From Lachnospiraceae bacterium (GTDB lineage Bacteria > Bacillota > Clostridia > Lachnospirales > Lachnospiraceae): 20,931 nucleotides of DNA. Position 1 is the stretch's first letter. The number at the start of each line of letters is the position of its first letter. Both the position numbers and the translations under genes were made by a program. Of the stretch, positions 8,364 to 16,132 are shown in pieces. The notes under the pieces were generated by a model that was not told where the DNA came from, did no database searches, and saw only the letters and a list, made by a program, of their open reading frames with translations. Where the stretch lies: NCBI GenBank assembly GCA_009774245.1, contig VSNM01000088.1:1-20931 (forward strand), written 5' to 3'.

Positions 8364-10151
8364 ATGGCTATCATCGGAATAGACCTTGGAACGACAAACA
8401 GCCTGGCCTGTATCTACCGTGATGGCAGGGCAGAGCTGATTCCCAATGAACTGGGAAAATATAAGACAAACAGCGTGGTAAGCATGATGGAGGACGGTTC
8501 TGTGCTGGTGGGCGCAGCCGCGAAGGAGCGGCTGATCACCCATCCGGAGAGCACCGCGGCGTCCTTTAAGGTCTGGATGGGAACCGAGCGCCAGATCAGT
8601 CTGGGAAAAAGGAATTTTAAGCCGGAAGAGCTGTCGGCTTTTGTGTTAAAGCAGCTTCTGCAGGACGCGGAGAGGTATCTTGGCGAGCCGGTGGAGGAGG
8701 CCGTGATCAGCGTGCCAGCTTATTTTAATGACAGTCAGCGCTGCGCGACCAAATTCGCCGCACAGCTTGCCGGGCTTACGGTGAAGCGTCTCATCAATGA
8801 GCCCTCTGCAGCCGCCCTGTACCATCGCTATAGCAGCCAGACGCAGGACGACAGCCAGATGATGATTATCGATTTTGGCGGCGGAACCCTGGACGTGAGC
8901 ATTGTGGAATGCTTTGAAAACATCATAGAGATCACGGCCATCGCCGGAGACAACCACCTGGGCGGTAATGATATCGACAGTGCGATTGTGGCGTATTTCT
9001 GTGAACAGAATGGTCTGTCAGAGAATCAGCTGGATTCGCCTGCGCTGTCCTCGCTATACCGTCAGGCGGAGGAAGCCAAGATTGCCCTGTCCCGGAATGG
9101 GGACAAAACAGAGACTTTTAGGGCGATCACGAATGGGGCTGAAACAGAGGCTTCTATGGCGATCAGACAGGGGGAAGTCCTATATGGCCTGACACTGACA
9201 AATTCATTGCTGCGGCAGCTTTGTGAACCGATTTTCCGAAAAGTGAAAGCGGTCATTTCCCGCGCCATGAAGGATAAGGGGAGCGCATGCAGAATCAATG
9301 ATGTCGTTCTGGTGGGTGGCTCCGCGCAGCTTACTGTCTTTTGTGATTATCTGGAAGAATTGTTTGGACGCCGTCCTGTTGTATGTGCAAATACGGACGA
9401 GACGGTGGCGCTGGGTGTAGGACTCTGCGCGGGAATCAAGGAGCGCGCGCAGGAGCTTCAGGAGCTTGTGATGACGGACGTGTGCCCGTTTTCAATGGGT
9501 GTGGCCACCTACAATGATGCGCGGGACAACAATCCCCATATGGCTTTTTTGATTCAGCGCAGCAGCATGCTTCCCGCAAGTCATCAGGGTAATTTTTATA
9601 CACTTTTCGACAATCAGCAGAAGCTGCGGTTTGAGATTTATCAGGGAGAGGAGTATTTTGTCTCGGACAACTTAAAGCTCGGGGAGCTTGAAGTCAGGAT
9701 TCCGCCAGGGCCGGCAGGACAGCAGTATGCCACGGTCACTTTTACATATGACATTGACGGGATTCTCCATGTCAGCGCCCACGGCAGCGGCGGGGATCAC
9801 AGGGAGCGCATGATCCTCAACTCACGTTTTCAGGCAGGAGACAAGGCGCTTGAACAGGCGTATGAACGAATTTCGCAGATTCAGCTGGCAGCCGGGGGCA
9901 ATCAGGAGGATCAGCTATTATTGGAGACGGCGATGCGCCTGTATGCCCAGATGACCGGAAATGAGCGGGAACGGGTGGCGGACCTGATTCAGTTTTTTGA
10001 ACGTCATAGAGAAAGCGGGGACCTGATTCAGATGGAAAAAGCCCGCCGTGAGATGAGAAAGCAGCTGGCAGCGATAGAAATCTATCTGTATACCGATCCG
10101 CTCGATCTGGATTTCTGGGCGGATGATGACAACGGGGAAGAAGAGGAATAA
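8364..10151 (+). CDS. Hsp70-family chaperone, HscC-like
   Basis: The 595-residue protein has all Hsp70 nucleotide-binding signatures: phosphate-1 IGIDLGTTNS (4-13), connect-1 EEAVISVPAYFND (111-123), phosphate-2 IIDFGGGTLDVS (168-179) and adenosine VVLVGGS (314-320). The interdomain linker region is DVCPFSMGV (372-380), and a beta substrate-binding domain spans about 385-500. The helical lid is short and the tail acidic (DDDNGEEEE) without an EEVD-like motif, as in HscC rather than DnaK. Start 8364 is certain, with AGGGAGG at 8351-8357 six bases upstream. The J-like gene begins 12 bases after its stop, so the two form one chaperone pair, as E. coli HscC does with its dedicated J-partners DjlB and DjlC. 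The substrate is unknown. No GrpE gene is nearby, so exchange would rely on the housekeeping GrpE or be intrinsic. It is visibly richer in G+C than the genes upstream. Confidence 0.9.
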   Translation: MAIIGIDLGTTNSLACIYRDGRAELIPNELGKYKTNSVVSMMEDGSVLVGAAAKERLITHPESTAASFKVWMGTERQISLGKRNFKPEELSAFVLKQLLQDAERYLGEPVEEAVISVPAYFNDSQRCATKFAAQLAGLTVKRLINEPSAAALYHRYSSQTQDDSQMMIIDFGGGTLDVSIVECFENIIEITAIAGDNHLGGNDIDSAIVAYFCEQNGLSENQLDSPALSSLYRQAEEAKIALSRNGDKTETFRAITNGAETEASMAIRQGEVLYGLTLTNSLLRQLCEPIFRKVKAVISRAMKDKGSACRINDVVLVGGSAQLTVFCDYLEELFGRRPVVCANTDETVALGVGLCAGIKERAQELQELVMTDVCPFSMGVATYNDARDNNPHMAFLIQRSSMLPASHQGNFYTLFDNQQKLRFEIYQGEEYFVSDNLKLGELEVRIPPGPAGQQYATVTFTYDIDGILHVSAHGSGGDHRERMILNSRFQAGDKALEQAYERISQIQLAAGGNQEDQLLLETAMRLYAQMTGNERERVADLIQFFERHRESGDLIQMEKARREMRKQLAAIEIYLYTDPLDLDFWADDDNGEEEE

Positions 10152-10163
10152 AAAGGGAGAAAA

Positions 10164-13100
10164 ATGATGGAAAATATATGGGAAATCCTGGGAATTGAGC
10201 CAAGTCAGGACACGGCTGTCATCAAAAAAGCTTATGCGCAGCAGACGCGCAAATACCATCCGGAAGAAAATCCGGAACTGTTTTTGCGCCTGCGGAAAGC
10301 TTATGAGGCAGCGCTGGCTTACTGTGACAGCTCTCAGCAGCAGGTATTCGGGAAACAAATTATGGAAAGTAACAGTATTCCGAAAAATTTTCAGGGGAAT
10401 TTTCATGAAGGTTTTCCTGAAACGGAGCGTGCGCCGGAAAAACAGCTTATGGAAAACGACAGTATCCATGAGGGGGAGAGCGGAGCAGATACGCAGGAAA
10501 AGCAGGCGCATCTGTCTGCGAATACCGGTTGGCAGATCATTGCAGAGGAGCAGGAGCCAGAGGATAATCCATATATAGATCACGACGCCCACAAGCAGTT
10601 TTTAACCCTGTATACCGGGAAACAGTGCAACAACTCGAAGTTCTGGATGGCGTATTTCACTTCCCCGGCCTTTCTGGAAGTGCACAGGGAACCGGCATTT
10701 ACGGCGCTGCTGCTGGAGGACGTGGAACAGCAGCAGCCAGACAACCCTCCGGGCAGGGAAATTTTGACTTGGCTGCAGATCGCATATCAGTTTATTTCTC
10801 ATGAGATAGGAAATCCTTCCATGCCCGGACGAGGTGAACGACAGTTCAGTCTGCAGGGAATCCGTTTTGAAGGAATTGAATCCATTTTTCAGATTGCCGT
10901 GCAAGGGCCGGTTCCCAGACAGATTCGCGGAAATGAGCGCGCATTGTCCATCAGCTTTTCGGAGTACAATACCCTTATGCGCCTTGCAAGGGAGGGAAGC
11001 TGGAACGATCAGGCCATCACGGCAGTACGGCAGATCCTGAAAAATTATGACCTGTCATACCTGAAAGAAAAGTGTATACAGGGCGGAAATGAGAAGGAGC
11101 GCAACCCCGCAGGTCTGCGGCTGCTCGAGGATTTCTTCGGACGGCAGGCGCTTCCCGAAGAGCTTTACCGGACGCTGTGGGACTGTCTGTCGCTCAAAAC
11201 GGCCACGATGGGACGCACAAAGCTTTTTTATGGCAGACTGCGTGAGATTGTCTTAGAGCGGGTTCCGGGAATCGAGGAGGAGGAAGAGGAGAATTTCAAC
11301 CAGTTGTTTCAGGACGACGTGGTGTATTTTAGGGAATGCGCGAACGATCCCGGAAACGAGGTCGAGAGAACAGAGACCTTTTTCGCGCGGGAAGATGTGC
11401 AGAAGGCGCTTCGCAGCCGCCGTTTTGTGGAGGAGTACCTTCTGACGGTCTGGATGCAGGAGAGCAGATGTGTCCCGTTTCTGGAGAAGATCAGGACCTT
11501 TTACAGCGAGAATGCCGACGCTCCCTGTGCCGCAAGCGTAGTTGCGGTCGCAGAGCGTCTGTTACAGCAAAAAGAGATCACAAGACAGATGGAGGAGGAC
11601 CGGTCCGCCCCTGTTTCAGAGGAGTGTGTGGCATTTGCCAGCCGCCCTTTTTTCCGGCACTGGCTGAACACCGGATTTTATCTTGCGGAGAATCCGGAGA
11701 GCGGACAGTCGCTCATAACTTATCTAAACTATTGCTTACCATACCTGCCCGAATGGAGCATGCGGTTTGCAAAGACGGAAAAGAGGGAGACAATCACGCT
11801 TGGCGGGCACACGATCGCGATCTGCTTTCATCAGCGGTATATCGAATATCAGGTGGACGCAGAGCCAGTATATTATCCGCTTTTACATTGGACAGTTTTG
11901 CTGGAGGCTTTGCGTGGGGACGACCGCAGCCTGTTTCTCCTGTTGCCGATCACGGTTGCGGCATTTGACCAGTATGAGGCTGTCAGGAGCGAGCTGTTTT
12001 GCAGGCTGGAAACGACGGCAGCGCCCGCGCAGGAGCGGCGTATGATAGCGGGTTTTCTCGCCGGTTTTGTGTGCTGCCTGCCAGTGTCGGAACGTCTGCG
12101 GACGGCAGGGGAGCTTGTGGTCGCGCAGCAGGAGGTTCTTGCAGTCCTTCCGATGGAGCTGTTCGCGGAAAATGAAAAGCATCTGTATGGCTGCAGCTGG
12201 TATCCGCAGAGGGGCGTGTTGATCTTCTTTGAGCAAACGACGGCGGGGAGACGCGACCTGCCAAGGAGCTATTATGAGGGAATTTATGAGGAAAACGCGG
12301 CTGTTTCCATGGCGCACAGGCTGCTGCAGGATTTGGTGGCGCCTGCCGGCTTTGACCTGTCGCTGCTCCGGAAGCTGCCCGACAGGGTTTTCGTGCAGCC
12401 GCAGGCGGCTCCGGCAGAGCTGTTAGAAGGAGGGGAAATTAGCGAGGAGATATTAAAGACGCTGATCGAACGATACGCGCAGGGCAGTCTCAGACGGCTG
12501 CAGCTGCATTGGTATGCGGGTTCTCTGGTATTTCTCCGCAGTGAGAACAATTTTGCCTGTCTCTACTTTGATGAACCATGGAAAAAATATTATATGCTGC
12601 TATCCATGCCGGAGGTGTACTATGCAGTGGAGAATGGCGAAATAAAGTACGTTCCATTTGGCCTGGGAAAACTGCCTGATTATGGTATCCACCGGGGTAC
12701 GGCGTCCATTATCAGCCGTCTGGATGATGTATTCCGGCAGATCGGGAGCGGGCAGTCTATGGCGATGGGGGCGGACTATCAGCGTCTCTGGGCAGTCGGC
12801 AACGGCTGGGGGCTTGAACAGCAGCGGTATCGGGCGGCAAAGCAAAAGCTGGGCGGATTTCCGGCAGAGCAGGCGCAGAATTACATTTTGGCAAAGTTTG
12901 TCATTTTCCGCTATCCGGAGCAGGTCGAGAAGGAAACAAATGATGGAAACAGCAGCGTCATCGAGATCGGCAGTGGCAATACGGACGAGGTGAAGCTGGC
13001 GCTGGTGGAATTTATGCAGAACAAGCTCCGGCGGCTGCGGCTGACCTGGAATCCGCAAAGAGAGGGACAGACATGGTATCCGTTTCATATTGTATTGCTG

Positions 13101-13412
13101 CAGGAGGATCAGCGCTATATGATGGTCTGCCTGCGCGATGACGTACAGCAGGCGGAATATTACGTGGCGGATACGGCAGCTTACATGGACGTGGAGGGGA
13201 AAAAGTACCCGAAGGATACATTTATGGGACGGGTTACTCCGGCTTATTTGATTCATCCCGACGCAAAGAAAATACGTAATTGTTTAGATTTGATCTTTGA
13301 TGACATGGATGACCTGCCAGCCATCATGGGACAGTTTGCGGCGTTTGCGTCCGAAAAGCCGGTGAAGGCACGTACCTACGGGGAAATCCGTGGGGAGCTG
13401 GTGGTTTCTTGA
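10164..13412 (+). CDS. Giant J-like co-chaperone (HPE variant), partner of the Hsp70
   Basis: The product is 1,082 residues. Residues 3-55 form a J-like domain: IWEILGIEPSQDTAVIKKAY (helices I-II), then YHPEENPELFLRLRKAYEAAL (helix III). The invariant HPD that triggers Hsp70 ATP hydrolysis reads HPE at 32-34. Variant J-domains of this kind also occur among dedicated partners of HscC-type Hsp70s, so it may still work with this chaperone. A low-complexity linker (about 60-140) leads to a long soluble region with no membrane segment and no domain I recognise. The C-terminal third seems to contain a repeated module: residues about 766-855 (SLRRLQLHWYAGSLVFL...) and about 947-1040 (KLRRLRLTWN...IVLLQ) align, and about 670-735 may be a third, weaker copy. 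The module has a beta-strand-rich look and could bind substrates. GGGA at 10155-10158 supports ATG 10164 (or 10167). Frame is intact over 3.2 kb, so it is under selection. Confidence 0.8.
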   Translation: MMENIWEILGIEPSQDTAVIKKAYAQQTRKYHPEENPELFLRLRKAYEAALAYCDSSQQQVFGKQIMESNSIPKNFQGNFHEGFPETERAPEKQLMENDSIHEGESGADTQEKQAHLSANTGWQIIAEEQEPEDNPYIDHDAHKQFLTLYTGKQCNNSKFWMAYFTSPAFLEVHREPAFTALLLEDVEQQQPDNPPGREILTWLQIAYQFISHEIGNPSMPGRGERQFSLQGIRFEGIESIFQIAVQGPVPRQIRGNERALSISFSEYNTLMRLAREGSWNDQAITAVRQILKNYDLSYLKEKCIQGGNEKERNPAGLRLLEDFFGRQALPEELYRTLWDCLSLKTATMGRTKLFYGRLREIVLERVPGIEEEEEENFNQLFQDDVVYFRECANDPGNEVERTETFFAREDVQKALRSRRFVEEYLLTVWMQESRCVPFLEKIRTFYSENADAPCAASVVAVAERLLQQKEITRQMEEDRSAPVSEECVAFASRPFFRHWLNTGFYLAENPESGQSLITYLNYCLPYLPEWSMRFAKTEKRETITLGGHTIAICFHQRYIEYQVDAEPVYYPLLHWTVLLEALRGDDRSLFLLLPITVAAFDQYEAVRSELFCRLETTAAPAQERRMIAGFLAGFVCCLPVSERLRTAGELVVAQQEVLAVLPMELFAENEKHLYGCSWYPQRGVLIFFEQTTAGRRDLPRSYYEGIYEENAAVSMAHRLLQDLVAPAGFDLSLLRKLPDRVFVQPQAAPAELLEGGEISEEILKTLIERYAQGSLRRLQLHWYAGSLVFLRSENNFACLYFDEPWKKYYMLLSMPEVYYAVENGEIKYVPFGLGKLPDYGIHRGTASIISRLDDVFRQIGSGQSMAMGADYQRLWAVGNGWGLEQQRYRAAKQKLGGFPAEQAQNYILAKFVIFRYPEQVEKETNDGNSSVIEIGSGNTDEVKLALVEFMQNKLRRLRLTWNPQREGQTWYPFHIVLLQEDQRYMMVCLRDDVQQAEYYVADTAAYMDVEGKKYPKDTFMGRVTPAYLIHPDAKKIRNCLDLIFDDMDDLPAIMGQFAAFASEKPVKARTYGEIRGELVVS

Positions 13413-13770
13413 TGCACAGGGCGCGGGGTGGCAGGAATAGTTAAGTTATATTCTGACAATCTTATATTTTGCGTCACACATAAATTTGCAACTAATGTTA
13501 TGCGTACATGGAATGAAAGAATTGCAAAAAAATCGACACAGGGTAATGCTTTATGATGATATACTTACAAATGGCAGGGAGCTATATAGGAGGAAAGACT
13601 AATATGCCTGCAGACAGATATAAGCTTTTACAGTCGGACTGCAAAATGCAATCAGGCCGCAGATGAATATACAAAACGATTCTTTGAAAACTGGCGTGAT
13701 GTATGTGATCGCAGTATGTATAGATATTGCGTTATCATGTGCTGAACACCAGTTTTTTTGTGCAATCAAT
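13413..13770. other. Intergenic region with only a micro-ORF
   Basis: No gene is supported in this 358-base stretch after the J-like gene, and no terminator directly follows the stop. GGAGG (13589-13593) precedes an ATG at 13604 that opens a 20-codon frame ending at 13666. Its stop overlaps another ATG (13663). The peptide MPADRYKLLQSDCKMQSGRR has no resemblance I recognise. In the next frame, codons 13590-13760 read as a plausible protein remnant (DEYTKRFFENWRDVCDRS) without a start, so this may be a gene relic. Confidence 0.3.
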
Positions 13771-13822
13771 AAATTCCCAAATTTCGCAGAACTGTATGAT
13801 CTGCGAAATTTGGGAATTTTTT
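13771..13822 (+). terminator. Perfect 20-bp hairpin with T tract
   Basis: AAATTCCCAAATTTCGCAGA (13771-13790) pairs perfectly with 13800-13819 around a nine-base loop (ACTGTATGA), and the stem runs into TTTTTT (13817-13822). It looks like a strong intrinsic terminator, the first after the Hsp70/J operon. Its apical part is identical to the lox-like site described separately, so it may be a recombination site that happens to terminate transcription. Confidence 0.65.
13782..13808 (+). repeat. Lox-like palindromic site, copy 1
   Basis: Arms TTTCGCAGA (13782-13790) and TCTGCGAAA (13800-13808) flank the asymmetric spacer ACTGTATGA. Two 9-bp inverted arms around a spacer is the layout of a tyrosine-recombinase core site. 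The second copy, at 14114-14140, has identical arms and the reverse-complemented spacer. Confidence 0.6.
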
Positions 13823-13980
13823 GCCGTATTTACAGTATTTATATCGGTATTAGTCTATCATGTTTTAACCCAAATGACAATTCTTTTTTTCAAAATCATA
13901 TCGGAAATTGTTGGAAAGAACCCGTGAAAACCGCTATTTTACTAGAAAAATTGATATTTATATCCATCTTAAAATTTTTA

Positions 13981-14073
13981 TGGTCAGATTTGTGGTCAGA
14001 AGCTGCGGATAAGTGGTCAAAGTGTCACACATTTGCAGAATAAGCTGTATTTTTGTGGTCAGATTTGTGGTCA
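13981..14073 (+). repeat. Five TGGTCA motifs, candidate integrase arm-type sites
   Basis: TGGTCA starts at 13981, 13993, 14014, 14056 and 14068. The first and last pairs sit in an identical 18-mer, TGGTCAGATTTGTGGTCA (13981-13998 and 14056-14073). Short direct repeats clustered beside a crossover-type site resemble the arm sites bound by the N-terminal domain of tyrosine integrases. No integrase gene is present in the window, so this may be what remains of an element end. Confidence 0.5.
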
Positions 14074-14113
14074 CCCCGAGTAGACGCCCTTATAAATCAA
14101 CCCTTCCAAGGCG

Positions 14114-14140
14114 TTTCGCAGATCATACAGTTCTGCGAAA
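14114..14140 (-). repeat. Lox-like palindromic site, copy 2 (inverted)
   Basis: Arms TTTCGCAGA (14114-14122) and TCTGCGAAA (14132-14140) flank TCATACAGT, the exact reverse complement of the spacer in copy 1. The two sites are thus in opposite orientation and would direct inversion of the 305 bases between them. It lies 75 bases upstream of the preferred start of the TnpB-like gene. Confidence 0.6.
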
Positions 14141-14215
14141 AAAATGGCCAAATACAACTATCTATATCAGATAAGTAGGAATTATACAGACAAAATCACG
14201 AAGAGGGACAAAGAG

Positions 14216-15571
14216 ATGGGAACAGTGTCCGCAGACAGCGCTGTGACAAAGATCGTCTGGCAGTACAGTATGCCGTTGCCGGAAGAGACAATGGAGTTCT
14301 TGAGGGGTATTGCTGCCGACTGCTGCAAAGTCAAAAATGTTGTCTATGGGAAATACGCAGGTATCAAAAATCTGAATAACCTGACACCTGTTTACAACAT
14401 CCTGAACGAGATGCGCCACTGTGGACTGCGGGAACAGCTCAATCTCCCTGTCGTATACTATGAGCTTGCGATCGCAGAGGCGGTCACAAACATCAAATGC
14501 AATTGGGCTACGGTGAAAAATAAGGTTGGTGAGTGCATCACCGCGAATGAAAACCTGAGCGAAGATGATAAGATTTATCTCCTGACCGTGCTGAAGATGA
14601 ACAGTGTGTACGCAGCGATCCTAAACCGTCAGGAATATGAGATGCCCAGAAATGCAGCGGAATTAAGTCTCGATATAAAACGTCTGAACAACCTGCTGTG
14701 CAGGCTTACCAGAAGATACCTGACACAGCCCAGGACAGAAGGCACTGATAAGTTTCGTGTGTCACCAAACGGTTATTCTTATAAAAATGGTGCGATACGC
14801 ATTGTCTGCAGGATTCCGCGAAAGCGGATTTCCATACCATTGCGGGACAACCACACGTTTGACAGACAGATACAAATACACATCAGGCAGAACGATGTCG
14901 CGCTTGCAGTGCCCATCGACGCAAAGGTTAAGAGGCACCAGGATTACGAGAATACCGTCTATATCCATATTGGCAGTCAGGATATGTTCACACTGTCAAA
15001 TGGACACATTTATGGAAGGCTGCTGGAGGAATGGACCAACCCGGAGACCGAGCGCCTTACGAAGAAAAATAAAGAGCGCCATAAAATGTACATTGCCTAT
15101 CATCAGAGTGCAGAGGACGGCGACGCCAGAAAAGCAGCCAGCATCGAGGCTAACAATTTAGGAAAACTCAAATATGACAGGCTCAAAGAGAAGGAAAGGA
15201 CAAGAACCACAGTCTTTATTAACACGGAGATCAACAGAATGGTTCGGGAGGAAAAACCTGCCAGAATCGTGATCACAAGACCAGTCACGAAAAACAAGAC
15301 AAAGATCTACTCCAGGTCAGCGAACAGGAAACTGGCGCGGAGCTTTCACAGTTATATCAGGGAACGGCTGGCTTACAAGTGCAGGGTTCATTCCATAGAG
15401 CTTGTGGAGATCAGCTCCAAAGATACAGGAAGTATTTGCTCCTCATGTGGAACGGAAGGGAAGAGACAGGGCAGGGATTTTTTGTGTGAAGACTGCGGAT
15501 TGGAGACGACAATCGCGCTAAATTCGGCGAGAAATATACAGCAGAAATATTTAGGAACTGTCAATAAATAA
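14216..15571 (+). CDS. TnpB (IS605 OrfB)-like protein with degenerate RuvC: candidate RNA-guided regulator
   Basis: The C-terminal half follows the TnpB plan. The zinc ribbon is intact (C408, C411, C424, C427; ICSSCG and LCEDCG). The catalytic acids are not: the RuvC-I motif (usually G-I-D-L-G) reads YIHIGSQDMFTLSNG with H251, RuvC-II (usually I-E-D-L) reads IVITRP with T354, and RuvC-III (usually R-D-x-N-A-A) reads TIALNSARNI with A434. Loss of all three with an otherwise full frame suggests a protein kept for DNA binding, as in TldR proteins, nuclease-dead TnpB homologues that repress promoters with a guide RNA. TnpB reads its RNA from sequence overlapping and following its own 3' end, so 15572-15770 is the place to look. 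No TnpA is adjacent. ATG 14216 has GAGGGA (14203-14208) seven bases upstream. ATG 14144 would add 24 residues but has no ribosome site and abuts the lox-like hairpin. A decayed transposon accessory gene is the alternative. Confidence 0.75.
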   Translation: MGTVSADSAVTKIVWQYSMPLPEETMEFLRGIAADCCKVKNVVYGKYAGIKNLNNLTPVYNILNEMRHCGLREQLNLPVVYYELAIAEAVTNIKCNWATVKNKVGECITANENLSEDDKIYLLTVLKMNSVYAAILNRQEYEMPRNAAELSLDIKRLNNLLCRLTRRYLTQPRTEGTDKFRVSPNGYSYKNGAIRIVCRIPRKRISIPLRDNHTFDRQIQIHIRQNDVALAVPIDAKVKRHQDYENTVYIHIGSQDMFTLSNGHIYGRLLEEWTNPETERLTKKNKERHKMYIAYHQSAEDGDARKAASIEANNLGKLKYDRLKEKERTRTTVFINTEINRMVREEKPARIVITRPVTKNKTKIYSRSANRKLARSFHSYIRERLAYKCRVHSIELVEISSKDTGSICSSCGTEGKRQGRDFLCEDCGLETTIALNSARNIQQKYLGTVNK

Positions 15572-15770
15572 CTTATTAATTTGACTTGTCAGATGCTGAC
15601 ATGGCTAAATGTCCATTTGCGGTATCGGATAATCTTGACGTCAGGTATTGCACGTTATTGCTTTGGTCTGTGTACCTGAAGATAGGTATTGTGCAATCTG
15701 GCAAGGTTATTAATTTACATTTTTTATAAAATTTCGCAAAATAATTTGTGCTATTTTTTGCGAGAGATTT
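15572..15770 (+). ncRNA. Candidate guide (omega-like) RNA region downstream of the TnpB-like gene
   Basis: No coding potential is visible, but pairing is dense. TGTCAG/CTGACA (15587-15592, 15596-15601) forms a tight hairpin. TCAGGTA/TACCTGA (15641-15647, 15673-15679) and ATTGCAC/GTGCAAT (15647-15653, 15691-15697) are overlapping seven-base helices that could make a pseudoknot or compete. TCGCAAAA/TTTTGCGA (15734-15741, 15756-15763) closes the region. TnpB-family scaffolds sit here and end in a short guide. I cannot fix the RNA ends or the guide, and found no guide-like match elsewhere in the window by eye. Confidence 0.35.
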
Positions 15771-15953
15771 ACAAATTTAGGATTTGATTATTACATTGGT
15801 TAATCTGTATGACTCTGAAAATAAATGATCGAGAGATGATTTTACCGTAAAACGGATTGCAGGGGCATGCATTAACATAGAAAATCCGGCATTATGGAAC
15901 ATTCAGAGCTGAGGAGAAATCCGCAGGAATGGAAATTCCAGATACACCGGATT

Positions 15954-16013
15954 GGAGCTGTGAAGAAACAGCATATGCAAAGAGACAGAACCGTGCTGTT
16001 TCTTCACAGTTCC
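15954..16013. repeat. 19-bp hairpin in the long leader
   Basis: GGAGCTGTGAAGAAACAGC (15954-15972) pairs with 15995-16013 over 19 positions, one of them G-T, around a 22-base loop. There is no T tract after it, so a simple terminator is unlikely. The inner arm GAAGAAACAGCAT resembles the perfect palindrome at 16232-16253, which suggests a shared protein- or RNA-binding site. The surrounding bases 15771-15953 hold nothing I can support. Confidence 0.5.
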
Positions 16014-16108
16014 AGAAGCAAAAAGTCGGCATTAGCTAAACGTAACTGTCGGAATCGATAGTTCGTTTTCGGGTATGCCAGGACCGCGGCTTATGCGGAG
16101 CGAAGTTA

Positions 16109-16132
16109 AATTTTGTGCGTGTGCACAAAATT
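16109..16132. repeat. Perfect 10-bp hairpin overlapping the -35 region
   Basis: AATTTTGTGC (16109-16118) and GCACAAAATT (16123-16132) form a perfect stem with a GTGT loop. The right arm overlaps the first two bases of TTGACA (16131-16136), the placement expected of an operator. Confidence 0.45.

Noticed and set aside
12600..13256. 218-codon reverse-strand frame inside the J-like gene, and the similar reverse frame 9918-10592
   Set aside because: Both are antisense shadows of well-supported coding regions, with arginine/leucine-rich composition and no ribosome site.
13663..14043. 126-codon forward open frame between the J-like gene and the TnpB-like gene
   Set aside because: It runs through a perfect terminator hairpin, a lox-like site and the TGGTCA repeats, has no ribosome site and no protein-like conservation. 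The open frame is best explained by AT-rich non-coding DNA.
14216..15571. An active IS605-type transposon or active TnpB nuclease
   Set aside because: No TnpA transposase, no recognisable IS605 ends, and all three RuvC acidic positions appear substituted.
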